DNA of 64,000 nucleotides from Tilletia caries (taxonomy: Eukaryota; Basidiomycota; Exobasidiomycetes; Tilletiales; Tilletiaceae), in the NCBI GenBank assembly GCA_032718865.1, contig JALUTQ010000001.1:1736001-1800000 (forward strand), in the 5' to 3' direction. Positions within the stretch are counted from its first letter, which is position 1, and each line of letters starts with the position of its first letter. Under the pieces are notes generated by a model, which was not told the DNA's origin, did not search any database, and saw only the letters and a program-made list of their open reading frames with translations. Of this stretch, positions 35,034 through 45,879 are shown in pieces. The position numbers and the translations under genes are program-made.

Positions 35034-38000
35034 TCCCCCCCGAAAGAAGCTCGCCGTCCCGGGCGAGCCGGTGGATCACGGACGAGCCGAGACAGCGCGT
35101 CCACATTGACGTGTAAGCGGCCTGGGCGATACACGATGCGGAGGTTGTCGAGGTGAGGGCGGAGGATCGTACGTGCGCGCTCCACTGCATGCCCGTAGGG
35201 CAGAGCTCCAGGACGAGAATGGAGCATTCCATGCACCGGAGCGTGATCAGTCACAACAGTGACCTTCGCACCCTCGAGCATGTGCTGCGATCGCGTAAAC
35301 GCCCAACAAATGCACGCGAGCTCGAGCTCAGCGCCAGCCAGCTTCGATTCTGCGAAGGTCGTCGTTCGCGACATGAAGGCAACCGGCCGCTCGACCATTT
35401 CCATGCGGGTGCCCTCCCAATCAACGATCTTCGCCCTTGCGATCGGGTCTGCGAACGCGTCGGCAGACTGGGAGAGGATCGGGGTGGAAAGGTCTGGGCG
35501 AAGCGCATTTACTTCGTACGTCGGGTCACGGACGATGAGCGCCGGCTGACGTTGTCGCTGGCCGCGACGAGGGAATATCTCGGAAGAGGCGGCTGGCGGA
35601 TCCACTTCAGCGACTGCGGGCTGAGGGCTCGATGCAGACGCTGATGTGGAAGGTGCTGTCGGGTCCAAGTCGCGCTCGTCCTCGAACGGATCGTCTCCAG
35701 TGGGATGTGGCTCCAGCTGGGATATGTCGAACTCGTCGTCGATATTAAGCTCGGGCGGTACGTCGACCAAGACACGGTGCGGTGACAGCACACGACGCAC
35801 AACGAACGGACCCAATCGGACCGGATCCATCTTCCCTGATGGGGCGGATCGGACCGGTCGATCGCGCAGCCGGATCCAGACGGATGAGCCGGGAGCTAGC
35901 GCGGGCATGGCGGCGTGTCGTTCGTCGTACCCTTCCTTCTGACGCAGGCGCTCGGTCCGGATGCGCGTGCGAGCTTCCGACAGCCGAGCACGAGCGAGAC
36001 GGAATCGTTCCGCCTAGTCACCAACGCCGTCATGTCCACCGTCGCGGAGAAGAGCGTCTAGCAACCGTGGTGAGTCGATGAAGATCGCATCGAAAGGCGT
36101 CAACCCCGTCGCCGTGCTGACCGAGCTATTGATTGCTAGCTCGACAGCCGGAAGAACTTCGTCATCCCAGAGGCCGGAACGAGCGGTACTCATCGCCCGA
36201 AGAACGCGCTGAACGATCTGGACGTGCCGTTCGACTGGATTCGCCTGGTGGTGGTGAGGCGGTGTCGCGGTGATGCGAGCACCCAAGAATCCGGCGAGCT
36301 GCTGGCCCGCCTCGCCGATGATCCGCATGTCGTGATCGGATGTCAGCCGCTCTGGACGCCAACCGAGGCGCACGATCCTGTTCATGACGAACTTAGTGAC
36401 ATCCGTCGCCGTGAACGCGGACGTGCAAGGCTCGAGGAGTACCATTTTCGAGAAGGTGTCCACCGCCACCAAGTACGCGTCGTTTCGGCGTCGAGAGGAC
36501 GGGAGGCCAAGCACGATGTCGATGGACACATGCTGGAAAGGACGAACAGCATCGTGATCGATGTCCAGAGAGCCCGTCTTCCTCCCGCACTTAGTTCGCA
36601 AGCAGACCCCGCAATACCGAACGTACGCCTCGACGAGACTCGACAGACGGGGATGCCAGAACTGCGTGGCGACCAGGGCGTATGTCTTGCCGAAGCCGAA
36701 ATGGCCACCGTCGTCGTGCGCGTGACGAAGCACGGCGAGCAGCATCGAGCGAGGGACGCAGACCCTCCCGTCGTCGCGCCGAATCAAGATCCCATCCTTC
36801 ACGGCGTAGACACCGTCGTCGTCCTCGGTCGTTGGTGATGCAGCGAACCGTCGCATCGTTGGAGCAAACGTTGGATCACGAAGAAGAGCATCGGACCAAG
36901 CGAGTGGGTCCAACGGAGGCGTTAGGTTGGGCCATGCGGGAGCAACGACTGTCGGAACAGAAGGGACCGGATGGACGTGGATCTGATGAATAGCGGCGGC
37001 GAAGCCACTCTTGCACGCGTCCGTATACAACAGAAAGGGTCGGTCGTAGTCGGGATGCGCCAGAGTGGGCGGGCTGATGAGAGCAGACTTCAGATCATTG
37101 AATGCTGATTCCTCTTTGTCTGACCATGCGAGGAGCTGGGCTTGTTTCGATGTAGGTGTACCGTCGGACCGTAGCAGTCTCCAAGCACTGCCAACACGCT
37201 GATACGCGAGACCTTTTGTGAGGGCCGTAAGAGGAGCTGCGCGTTGTGAGAAGCGTGGAATAAATGAACGATAATAGGATAACAGACCGAGTGTATGGTA
37301 TAGCTCCTGGAGGTTGCGTGGGCGAGGCAACTCTCTAACCGCAGCCGCGCGATCCTCCATGACCCCAAGGCCAAACCCAGACACCTTCCTACCCAGCAAT
37401 GTGAGTTCCCGAACCGCGAACGTGCATTTAGCGGGACTAAATCGTAGTCCTACTCGCTCAGCCTCCGACAGAACGTATTTCAACGCGGTGAGGTGTTCGG
37501 CAAGGGAGTGCGTAAACACCACGATGTCGTCCAAATACACGAGTGCGGCGATCCACCGAATGGGACCCAGGAGAGCGTCCATCATGCGTTGGAAAAATGC
37601 TGGAGCGGCAGTCAATCCAAAGGGAACTCGGCGGTATTGGAAGAGACCGCGATGTGTTGCGAAGGCGGTTTTCCAACGATCTTCAGGATGGACGTCGGCC
37701 TGATGGTAGCCGCGGACGGCGTCCATACTGCTGAACCAGGAGTGGCCACGCAAGGTTTCGATGACGTCGTCCACGCGGGGGAAGAGGGTATCGATCTGGA
37801 GTAGTCGCCTTATTCAATGACCGGTAATCGACACAGAAGCGAAGCTTGGTGCGCTGTTTGACCAGATGGACGGGCGCGCTGACGGGACTCGTGCTTTCTT
37901 CCACAACTCCCCATTCCAGCAGCTGCGCCAGCTCCTTGTCGATCGCTTGTCTCTTCTCCGGACTAACACGCCGGGGCGGGTCCGCCTGAAGCTGGGCGGT

Positions 38001-39580
38001 GTCCTCCACTGGAATCCGCATCGCCACGTCTTGCACGTGTCCAGGACGACCGTCGAGAGAGAAGGCCTCCTTATGCTGACGAAGCAGCGCCACGACTTCG
38101 CGATGTGGAATGCCGCCGTCGTCCACCCCGACCCGAAAGACGTCATCAACGATGATCGTCGCGTTCTCTTGTGCGCGAGCAGCGAGAGGTTGTTCGTCGA
38201 ACTCGAACTGATCGAGCGGGGAGCCTGGGGGTGTCGAGAACGGTGCAGGGATGGGGGTGGTGTCGGATAGTGGAAAGGCGTATGCCTGGAGAGTGGAGAC
38301 GGAGCCTGGACCGCAGGCCGTGGCCTCGCCAAGCAGAGTGCGGCTCGGAACCTCGAGTGCCTCATCGCTGAAGTTGGTGACGAGGATGCGAGAGGTCTGG
38401 CGGTCCATGATGCAGGGAATGGCGACTGCCATTTGTTGTTGTGCTGGGTCCAAGTGCCAAGTCGGATCGAGAGTGTAGTCGACGTCGGCAATGAGCGCAG
38501 CGCAGTCGACCGGCACCCAGGTATGATAACCGGGGGCGAGTACAACCGCTTTTTCGAGTGCAGATCTTGCCCAGGAAGGTATGTGCTGGAGGCTTGTCAC
38601 TGCGCACTCGGAAGTGATGCCCCCTGCATCGAAGCTTTGTTGCTGGAGGGGTCGACGACCAGACCGTGACCTGAAATCCAATCCTGTCCAAGAAGAATGC
38701 CCGGCGCAAAGGATGGAACGACATGGAAGTCGTGGTCGAAATCCAGTCGGACGGCTCCGTCGGTGTCGTCCGTGCCTTCAATACTGAAAGACAACGTGAC
38801 GAACCCCAACGTGCGCTCGGTCCCAATGCCATTGATGCTCAGTGTCCCTCCCGAGGGAGCATGTCCGAGTCTCTCAGCCAGGCTTGCGTCAATCGTGGAC
38901 AGCGAAGCACCGGTATCGACGAGACAAGGGACAGGTGCCAGGTCAGTGTGAGGGAACTGGACCTGACAGGACGTCGGAGCATGGCGTAGGTGACCGAGAC
39001 CAGAGCCCGTCTCTACCAGGCGGGATAGCTTGACGCCCCGAACCTCACCTCGCGGGCGCTTTGGGGACACCGCGATTGTTGGCGAGGTCGTGGGTTGTCG
39101 AAGCCATTGATCCGCTAGGTAGAGAACGGGAGACTGACGATAGTCCCTAGCCTGAGTGGAAGGCAAAGGGGTATCATCAGTAGAACTCTGGTCAGACGCA
39201 ACGTTGGGAAGGCAAGTGTGATACTCGCCTTGGGGGTGACCCCGGGTTGTCTGGTCGGATGAGGGCCCATGTCCTCCGCCAGGTCCCAGGGTCGGGATCG
39301 TGCTGTACCCGTCGTCGCGGACCTCCCTTGGGCCCAAGGAGGTCGCAACCCTCTCGACGACGCTCTTGCATCCCCCGGCTTCCATCTCCTGCCGAGGGGG
39401 GGGGTTGCAGCAGCTCAGGGAAGTGTAGTCCGAGCCGCCAGGTTTTTCTTCTCCAGCACTCCCGGCACCCAGCACTGGCTGAGCCAAGAAGGCGGGGGGC
39501 GGGGGAGGCTCTGCCGGCTTGTCCTCGAGAGGAACAAAGCCGGGTGGTGTAATTAGTTTATTGTCATTACGGACATTCAA
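35015..39580 (-). CDS. pol polyprotein, copy A: PR-RT-RNaseH(N half)-IN-[TAG]-IN C-term-RNaseH(C half)
   Basis: Order along the protein: protease with VPCLVDTGASLSTID near 38930-38890; reverse transcriptase LRFCVDYRSLNKA, PFGLTAAPAFFQRMMD and catalytic VYLDDIVVF; then FLLYTDACKSGFAAAIHQIH (37033-36977), the first strand of RNase H with its Asp. The fold stops there and integrase begins: HDDGGHFGFGKT...YCGVCLRTKC zinc region, DIVLGLP, TSDHDMRI, ANPVERHVQ. An in-frame TAG at 36016-36014 follows GGHDGVGD. Beyond it the same frame goes on through GSSVWIRLRDRPV (IN C-terminal domain) to the rest of RNase H: RPVAFMSRTTTFAESKLAGA, ELELACICWAF, VVTDHAPVHGML, HVNVDALSRL. Frameshifts relative to copy B at about 37778 (G5 vs G4), 38552 (T5 vs T4) and 38620 (C5 vs C4). 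No ATG at its start, so expression depends on gag frameshifting. Confidence 0.9.
35034..35041 (-). promoter_or_regulatory. polypurine tract, copy A
   Basis: A G-run on the coding strand directly precedes the downstream LTR. It also encodes the Gly-Gly of the pol C-terminus. Copy B has six more bases here. Confidence 0.6.
36014..36016 (-). other. in-frame TAG inside pol, copy A
   Basis: Codons on both sides are in one frame and both sides look like integrase sequence (GGHDGVGD, TAG, AERFRLARARLSEARTRIRT). The same TAG occurs in copy B (42318-42320). Confidence 0.9.
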
Positions 39581-40974
39581 AAACCCGTGTCCTCGGTGCA
39601 GGGATAATCCTCATCTGCTTCGATGGCGAGGACAGTCGGCACCGTGTTCTTAGAACAGTGCTCGTGGGCGAAACCGAAGTGGTCTCCCCGACAGTGGTCG
39701 CAGGGACGGACACACCACATAAGGCGAGTGGTGTCCGGAATCTTGTACGCCATCATCATCCTCTTGAGTTCGGGATGCATGCGGATGGCGAGGTTCGCGG
39801 GGGTGAAGTCCGACCGAATCGAACGACCGCGACGCGGGTCTGAGCTGGCGGTGTTGGGCCGAGGAGCTTGAGGGAAAGCGTCGGCCGAAGGTGAACCTGA
39901 CTGAGTGTCGGCTTGAGCAATAAATGCGCTCACGGTCGGGGCGGACAAAGGTGCCACCAGACTGTCGTATGCCGGAACGCCAGCAGCAGAAGATGCGTTC
40001 GCCGGACGAGACAGAGGCCGACCGTACTCCGCGCGCCAGTACGTCTCCTGCATGCGCAGCTCGCTTCGCAGTGCAGAGAGTGTGGGGTCGGCTCGGAAGG
40101 GAGTCTGAACGAGCTTGGCAATAGATGGGTCGATGCCCTCCATCACTTCGCTGACGAGCTCGTCCTCCCCCATGTTCTCCCAGCCGGTCTTGAGCATCGC
40201 GGCCTTGACGAACGTATAGTGTACGACGTCTTCTGAGTCGGGGAGCCAGCGACGAGCTCGTGCTTGTTGACGGATGACGGCAATGGGGGGGCGGAAGTTG
40301 GTCCGGATCGTCGCGATGAAGGCGTCTAGGCTGGTGAGCGAAGACTTGCGCTGCTCGGGAGGTAGCGCGGCGAACCAGAGTCGGGCAGGGCCACGCAGAG
40401 TGCGTGGAAGCGCCCGCAAGATGGCCTTGTCCCACCCGGAGTCGGTCTCCGAGACGCGCATTGCCTCAATGTTTGAGAGAAACAGCGCCGTGTCTTCTGG
40501 TACGCCGTGGAAGAAGCCGAGCTCCTCGGGTTTGATGTTGAAGGAGCGGCCGGACTCCTCGGCGTCAGGGAGCTGAATCCGTATGTTCTTGCCGACGGAG
40601 ACGGAAGAGGGAGTCATCCCACCTCGGAAAGCAGCCTCGGCGCTGTTCCATTTGGGTGTGACGGGCGAAGGCGGGGTGGATGCGGCGTCGAAGGTGGACG
40701 ACGCGGTGGATGCGCCGGTGGTTGATGACGCGAGAGTGTGGGTGGAGGCTGGCTCGGTCTTGGTTGTCACCGGATGGGCGAGGCGGTTCAGAAGCTCATC
40801 GAACTTGGAGTGAAGTGAGCCGACTTCAGCCTTGAGGGAGCCAATGTCGGAGTTGTTCGAGTCGATGGAGTTGCGCAGCGCCGACACATCACCGTCGAGT
40901 TTGGCGCGGGCGGCGTCGAGCGCCGCGAACTCGTCTCGAGTGGGTGTGTCGGGGGGTGCTTTGGGCGGAGCCAT
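39577..40974 (-). CDS. gag, copy A, intact
   Basis: The ATG at 40974 gives MAPPKAPPDTPTRDEF, 465 residues, ending DEDYPCTEDTGF at TGA. The N-terminal ~60 residues form a coiled coil (KLDGDVSALRNSIDSNNSDI...). The middle holds the retrotransposon gag helices (ILRALPRTLRGPARLWFAAL, then LDAFIATIRTNFRP). The C-terminus has a Cys/His cluster, CVRPCDHCRGDHFGFAHEHC, a non-classical nucleic-acid-binding knuckle. The start precedes any other ATG downstream of the primer-binding position. This is the only copy of gag in the window with an unbroken frame. Confidence 0.9.
   Translation of the reverse strand: MAPPKAPPDTPTRDEFAALDAARAKLDGDVSALRNSIDSNNSDIGSLKAEVGSLHSKFDELLNRLAHPVTTKTEPASTHTLASSTTGASTASSTFDAASTPPSPVTPKWNSAEAAFRGGMTPSSVSVGKNIRIQLPDAEESGRSFNIKPEELGFFHGVPEDTALFLSNIEAMRVSETDSGWDKAILRALPRTLRGPARLWFAALPPEQRKSSLTSLDAFIATIRTNFRPPIAVIRQQARARRWLPDSEDVVHYTFVKAAMLKTGWENMGEDELVSEVMEGIDPSIAKLVQTPFRADPTLSALRSELRMQETYWRAEYGRPLSRPANASSAAGVPAYDSLVAPLSAPTVSAFIAQADTQSGSPSADAFPQAPRPNTASSDPRRGRSIRSDFTPANLAIRMHPELKRMMMAYKIPDTTRLMWCVRPCDHCRGDHFGFAHEHCSKNTVPTVLAIEADEDYPCTEDTGF
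39580..39586 (-). promoter_or_regulatory. -1 ribosomal frameshift heptamer GGGTTTT, copy A
   Basis: Read as G GGT TTT in the gag frame, it fits the X XXY YYZ slippery rule and is followed immediately by the gag stop TGA (39579-39577). Slipping back one base enters the pol frame, which is open and lacks an ATG. The same sequence is at 45879-45885 in copy B. Confidence 0.75.
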
Positions 40975-41050
40975 TGTGGGTGAGGAAAGCCAGGTCTGTA
41001 ACGAAAGGGAGAAAGACTTGTTCGTCAGATTCAACCCAATCTCATCACCA

Positions 41051-41331
41051 TGTAACGGCAAGGTTGCGCGCTACTTACTTCTATTCGGTTCAGACGGTGC
41101 TGACCAGAAGCGATGAATAAGAGTGGTGTTGAATGATGGAGAGAGAGAGAGAGCTAAGTACAACGAGAGCGAGAAGTTGCTATGCGACAGTGCAGAGAAG
41201 AGCGTGGGAGAAAAGAGGGAAGCGGGAAGGGAAGCGAGACCATGTGGAGTGAAGCAGCCATGATGAGAGAGAACGGAACGGAACGGAGCGGAACAGAGAG
41301 AATAGAGAGAAGTCATAGAGAGCCCATCACA
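41051..41331 (-). repeat. LTR 2, shared by copies A and B
   Basis: 281 bp, TGTAACGG...CATCACA. It serves as the upstream LTR of copy A and the downstream LTR of copy B. Confidence 0.95.
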
Positions 41332-44300
41332 TCCCCCCCCCCCCCGAAAGAAGCTCGCCGTCCCGGGCGAGCCGGTGGATCACGGACGAGCCGAGACAGC
41401 GCGTCCACATTGACGTGTAAGCGGCCTGGGCGATACACGATGCGGAGGTTGTCGAGGTGAGGGCGGAGGATCGTACGTGCGCGCTCCACTGCATGCCCGT
41501 AGGGCAGAGCTCCAGGACGAGAATGGAGCATTCCATGCACCGGAGCGTGATCAGTCACAACAGTGACCTTCGCACCCTCGAGCATGTGCTGCGATCGCGT
41601 AAACGCCCAACAAATGCACGCGAGCTCGAGCTCAGCGCCAGCCAGCTTCGATTCTGCGAAGGTCGTCGTTCGCGACATGAAGGCAACCGGCCGCTCGACC
41701 ATTTCCATGCGGGTGCCCTCCCAATCAACGATCTTCGCCCTTGCGATCGGGTCTGCGAACGCGTCGGCAGACTGGGAGAGGATCGGGGTGGAAAGGTCTG
41801 GGCGAAGCGCATTTACTTCGTACGTCGGGTCACGGACGATGAGCGCCGGCTGACGTTGTCGCTGGCCGCGACGAGGGAATATCTCGGAAGAGGCGGCTGG
41901 CGGATCCACTTCAGCGACTGCGGGCTGAGGGCTCGATGCAGACGCTGATGTGGAAGGTGCTGTCGGGTCCAAGTCGCGCTCGTCCTCGAACGGATCGTCT
42001 CCAGTGGGATGTGGCTCCAGCTGGGATATGTCGAACTCGTCGTCGATATTAAGCTCGGGCGGTACGTCGACCAAGACACGGTGCGGTGACAGCACACGAC
42101 GCACAACGAACGGACCCAATCGGACCGGATCCATCTTCCCTGATGGGGCGGATCGGACCGGTCGATCGCGCAGCCGGATCCAGACGGATGAGCCGGGAGC
42201 TAGCGCGGGCATGGCGGCGTGTCGTTCGTCGTACCCTTCCTTCTGACGCAGGCGCTCGGTCCGGATGCGCGTGCGAGCTTCCGACAGCCGAGCACGAGCG
42301 AGACGGAATCGTTCCGCCTAGTCACCAACGCCGTCATGTCCACCGTCGCGGAGAAGAGCGTCTAGCAACCGTGGTGAGTCGATGAAGATCGCATCGAAAG
42401 GCGTCAACCCCGTCGCCGTGCTGACCGAGCTATTGATTGCTAGCTCGACAGCCGGAAGAACTTCGTCATCCCAGAGGCCGGAACGAGCGGTACTCATCGC
42501 CCGAAGAACGCGCTGAACGATCTGGACGTGCCGTTCGACTGGATTCGCCTGGTGGTGGTGAGGCGGTGTCGCGGTGATGCGAGCACCCAAGAATCCGGCG
42601 AGCTGCTGGCCCGCCTCGCCGATGATCCGCATGTCGTGATCGGATGTCAGCCGCTCTGGACGCCAACCGAGGCGCACGATCCTGTTCATGACGAACTTAG
42701 TGACATCCGTCGCCGTGAACGCGGACGTGCAAGGCTCGAGGAGTACCATTTTTCGAGAAGGTGTCCACCGCCACCAAGTACGCGTCGTTTCGGCGTCGAG
42801 AGGACGGGAGGCCAAGCACGATGTCGATGGACACATGCTGGAAAGGACGAACAGCATCGTGATCGATGTCCAGAGAGCCCGTCTTCCTCCCGCACTTAGT
42901 TCGCAAGCAGACCCCGCAATACCGAACGTACGCCTCGACGAGACTCGACAGACGGGGATGCCAGAACTGCGTGGCGACCAGGGCGTATGTCTTGCCGAAG
43001 CCGAAATGGCCACCGTCGTCGTGCGCGTGACGAAGCACGGCGAGCAGCATCGAGCGAGGGACGCAGACCCTCCCGTCGTCGCGCCGAATCAAGATCCCAT
43101 CCTTCACGGCGTAGACACCGTCGTCGTCCTCGGTCGTTGGTGATGCAGCGAACCGTCGCATCGTTGGAGCAAACGTTGGATCACGAAGAAGAGCATCGGA
43201 CCAAGCGAGTGGGTCCAACGGAGGCGTTAGGTTGGGCCATGCGGGAGCAACGACTGTCGGAACAGAAGGGACCGGATGGACGTGGATCTGATGAATAGCG
43301 GCGGCGAAGCCACTCTTGCACGCGTCCGTATACAACAGAAAGGGTCGGTCGTAGTCGGGATGCGCCAGAGTGGGCGGGCTGATGAGAGCAGACTTCAGAT
43401 CATTGAATGCTGATTCCTCTTTGTCTGACCATGCGAGGAGCTGGGCTTGTTTCGATGTAGGTGTACCGTCGGACCGTAGCAGTCTCCAAGCACTGCCAAC
43501 ACGCTGATACGCGAGACCTTTTGTGAGGGCCGTAAGAGGAGCTGCGCGTTGTGAGAAGCGTGGAATAAATGAACGATAATAGGATAACAGACCGAGTGTA
43601 TGGTATAGCTCCTGGAGGTTGCGTGGGCGAGGCAACTCTCTAACCGCAGCCGCGCGATCCTCCATGACCCCAAGGCCAAACCCAGACACCTTCCTACCCA
43701 GCAATGTGAGTTCCCGAACCGCGAACGTGCATTTAGCGGGACTAAATCGTAGTCCTACTCGCTCAGCCTCCGACAGAACGTATTTCAACGCGGTGAGGTG
43801 TTCGGCAAGGGAGTGCGTAAACACCACGATGTCGTCCAAATACACGAGTGCGGCGATCCACCGAATGGGACCCAGGAGAGCGTCCATCATGCGTTGGAAA
43901 AATGCTGGAGCGGCAGTCAATCCAAAGGGAACTCGGCGGTATTGGAAGAGACCGCGATGTGTTGCGAAGGCGGTTTTCCAACGATCTTCAGGATGGACGT
44001 CGGCCTGATGGTAGCCGCGGACGGCGTCCATACTGCTGAACCAGGAGTGGCCACGCAAGGTTTCGATGACGTCGTCCACGCGGGGAAGAGGGTATCGATC
44101 TGGAGTAGTCGCCTTATTCAATGACCGGTAATCGACACAGAAGCGAAGCTTGGTGCGCTGTTTGACCAGATGGACGGGCGCGCTGACGGGACTCGTGCTT
44201 TCTTCCACAACTCCCCATTCCAGCAGCTGCGCCAGCTCCTTGTCGATCGCTTGTCTCTTCTCCGGACTAACACGCCGGGGCGGGTCCGCCTGAAGCTGGG

Positions 44301-45879
44301 CGGTGTCCTCCACTGGAATCCGCATCGCCACGTCTTGCACGTGTCCAGGACGACCGTCGAGAGAGAAGGCCTCCTTATGCTGACGAAGCAGCGCCACGAC
44401 TTCGCGATGTGGAATGCCGCCGTCGTCCACCCCGACCCGAAAGACGTCATCAATGATGATCGTCGCGTTCTCTTGTGCGCGAGCAGCGAGAGGTTGTTCG
44501 TCGAACTCGAACTGATCGAGCGGGGAGCCTGGGGGTGTCGAGAACGGTGCAGGGATGGGGGTGGTGTCGGATAGTGGAAAGGCGTATGCCTGGAGAGTGG
44601 AGACGGAGCCTGGACCGCAGGCCGTGGCCTCGCCAAGCAGAGTGCGGCTCGGAACCTCGAGTGCCTCATCGCTGAAGTTGGTGACGAGGATGCGAGAGGT
44701 CTGGCGGTCCATGATGCAGGGAATGGCGACTGCCATTTGTTGTTGTGCTGGGTCCAAGTGCCAAGTCGGATCGAGAGTGTAGTCGACGTCGGCAATGAGC
44801 GCAGCGCAGTCGACCGGCACCCAGGTATGATAACCGGGGGCGAGTACAACCGCTTTTCGAGTGCAGATCTTGCCCAGGAAGGTATGTGCTGGAGGCTTGT
44901 CACTGCGCACTCGGAAGTGATGCCCCTGCATCGAAGCTTTGTTGCTGGAGGGGTCGACGACCAGACCGTGACCTGAAATCCAATCCTGTCCAAGAAGAAT
45001 GCCCGGCGCAAAGGATGGAACGACATGGAAGTCGTGGTCGAAATCCAGTCGGACGGCTCCGTCGGTGTCGTCCGTGCCTTCAATACTGAAAGACAACGTG
45101 ACGAACCCCAACGTGCGCTCGGTCCCAATGCCATTGATGCTCAGTGTCCCTCCCGAGGGAGCATGTCCGAGTCTCTCAGCCAGGCTTGCGTCAATCGTGG
45201 ACAGCGAAGCACCGGTATCGACGAGACAAGGGACAGGTGCCAGGTCAGTGTGAGGGAACTGGACCTGACAGGACGTCGGAGCATGGCGTAGGTGACCGAG
45301 ACCAGAGCCCGTCTCTACCAGGCGGGATAGCTTGACGCCCCGAACCTCACCTCGCGGGCGCTTTGGGGACACCGCGATTGTTGGCGAGGTCGTGGGTTGT
45401 CGAAGCCATTGATCCGCTAGGTAGAGAACGGGAGACTGACGATAGTCCCTAGCCTGAGTGGAAGGCAAAGGGGTATCATCAGTAGAACTCTGGTCAGACG
45501 CAACGTTGGGAAGGCAAGTGTGATACTCGCCTTGGGGGTGACCCCGGGTTGTCTGGTCGGATGAGGGCCCATGTCCTCCGCCAGGTCCCAGGGTCGGGAT
45601 CGTGCTGTACCCGTCGTCGCGGACCTCCCTTGGGCCCAAGGAGGTCGCAACCCTCTCGACGACGCTCTTGCATCCCCCGGCTTCCATCTCCTGCCGAGGG
45701 GGGTTGCAGCAGCTCAGGGAAGTGTAGTCCGAGCCGCCAGGTTTTTCTTCTCCAGCACTCCCGGCACCCAGCACTGGCTGAGCCAAGAAGGCGGGGGGCG
45801 GGGGAGGCTCTGCCGGCTTGTCCTCGAGAGGAACAAAGCCGGGTGGTGTAATTAGTTTATTGTCATTACGGACATTCAA
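41313..45879 (-). CDS. pol polyprotein, copy B (same split RNase H layout)
   Basis: Open from the frameshift site at 45879 to about 42750 (1060 codons), covering protease, reverse transcriptase, RNase H N half (YTDAC near 43318-43332) and most of integrase. One extra T (T5 versus T4 in copy A, about 42750) breaks the frame in the integrase core. Beyond it the copy A frame continues to the shared TAG (42320-42318) and the C-terminal extension with the RNase H C half (about 41700-41360). The C-terminus has two more Gly than copy A because the polypurine G-run is six bases longer. Taken with copy A, every pol segment is intact in at least one copy apart from the TAG. Confidence 0.9.
42318..42320 (-). 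other. in-frame TAG inside pol, copy B
   Basis: Identical in position and context to 36014-36016 of copy A. Confidence 0.9.

Larger units (their letters stand above)
34753..41331 (-). mobile_element. Ty3/gypsy LTR retrotransposon, copy A
   Basis: LTR 1 and LTR 2 enclose gag (40974-39577) and pol (39580-35015), both on the minus strand. A TGGTGATGAGATTG segment directly after LTR 2 in coding sense (41050-41037) is the expected primer-binding position (starts TGG; tRNA not identified). A purine tract (G-run, 35035-35041 on the minus strand) abuts LTR 1 as the polypurine tract. Total 6579 bp. Confidence 0.95.
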
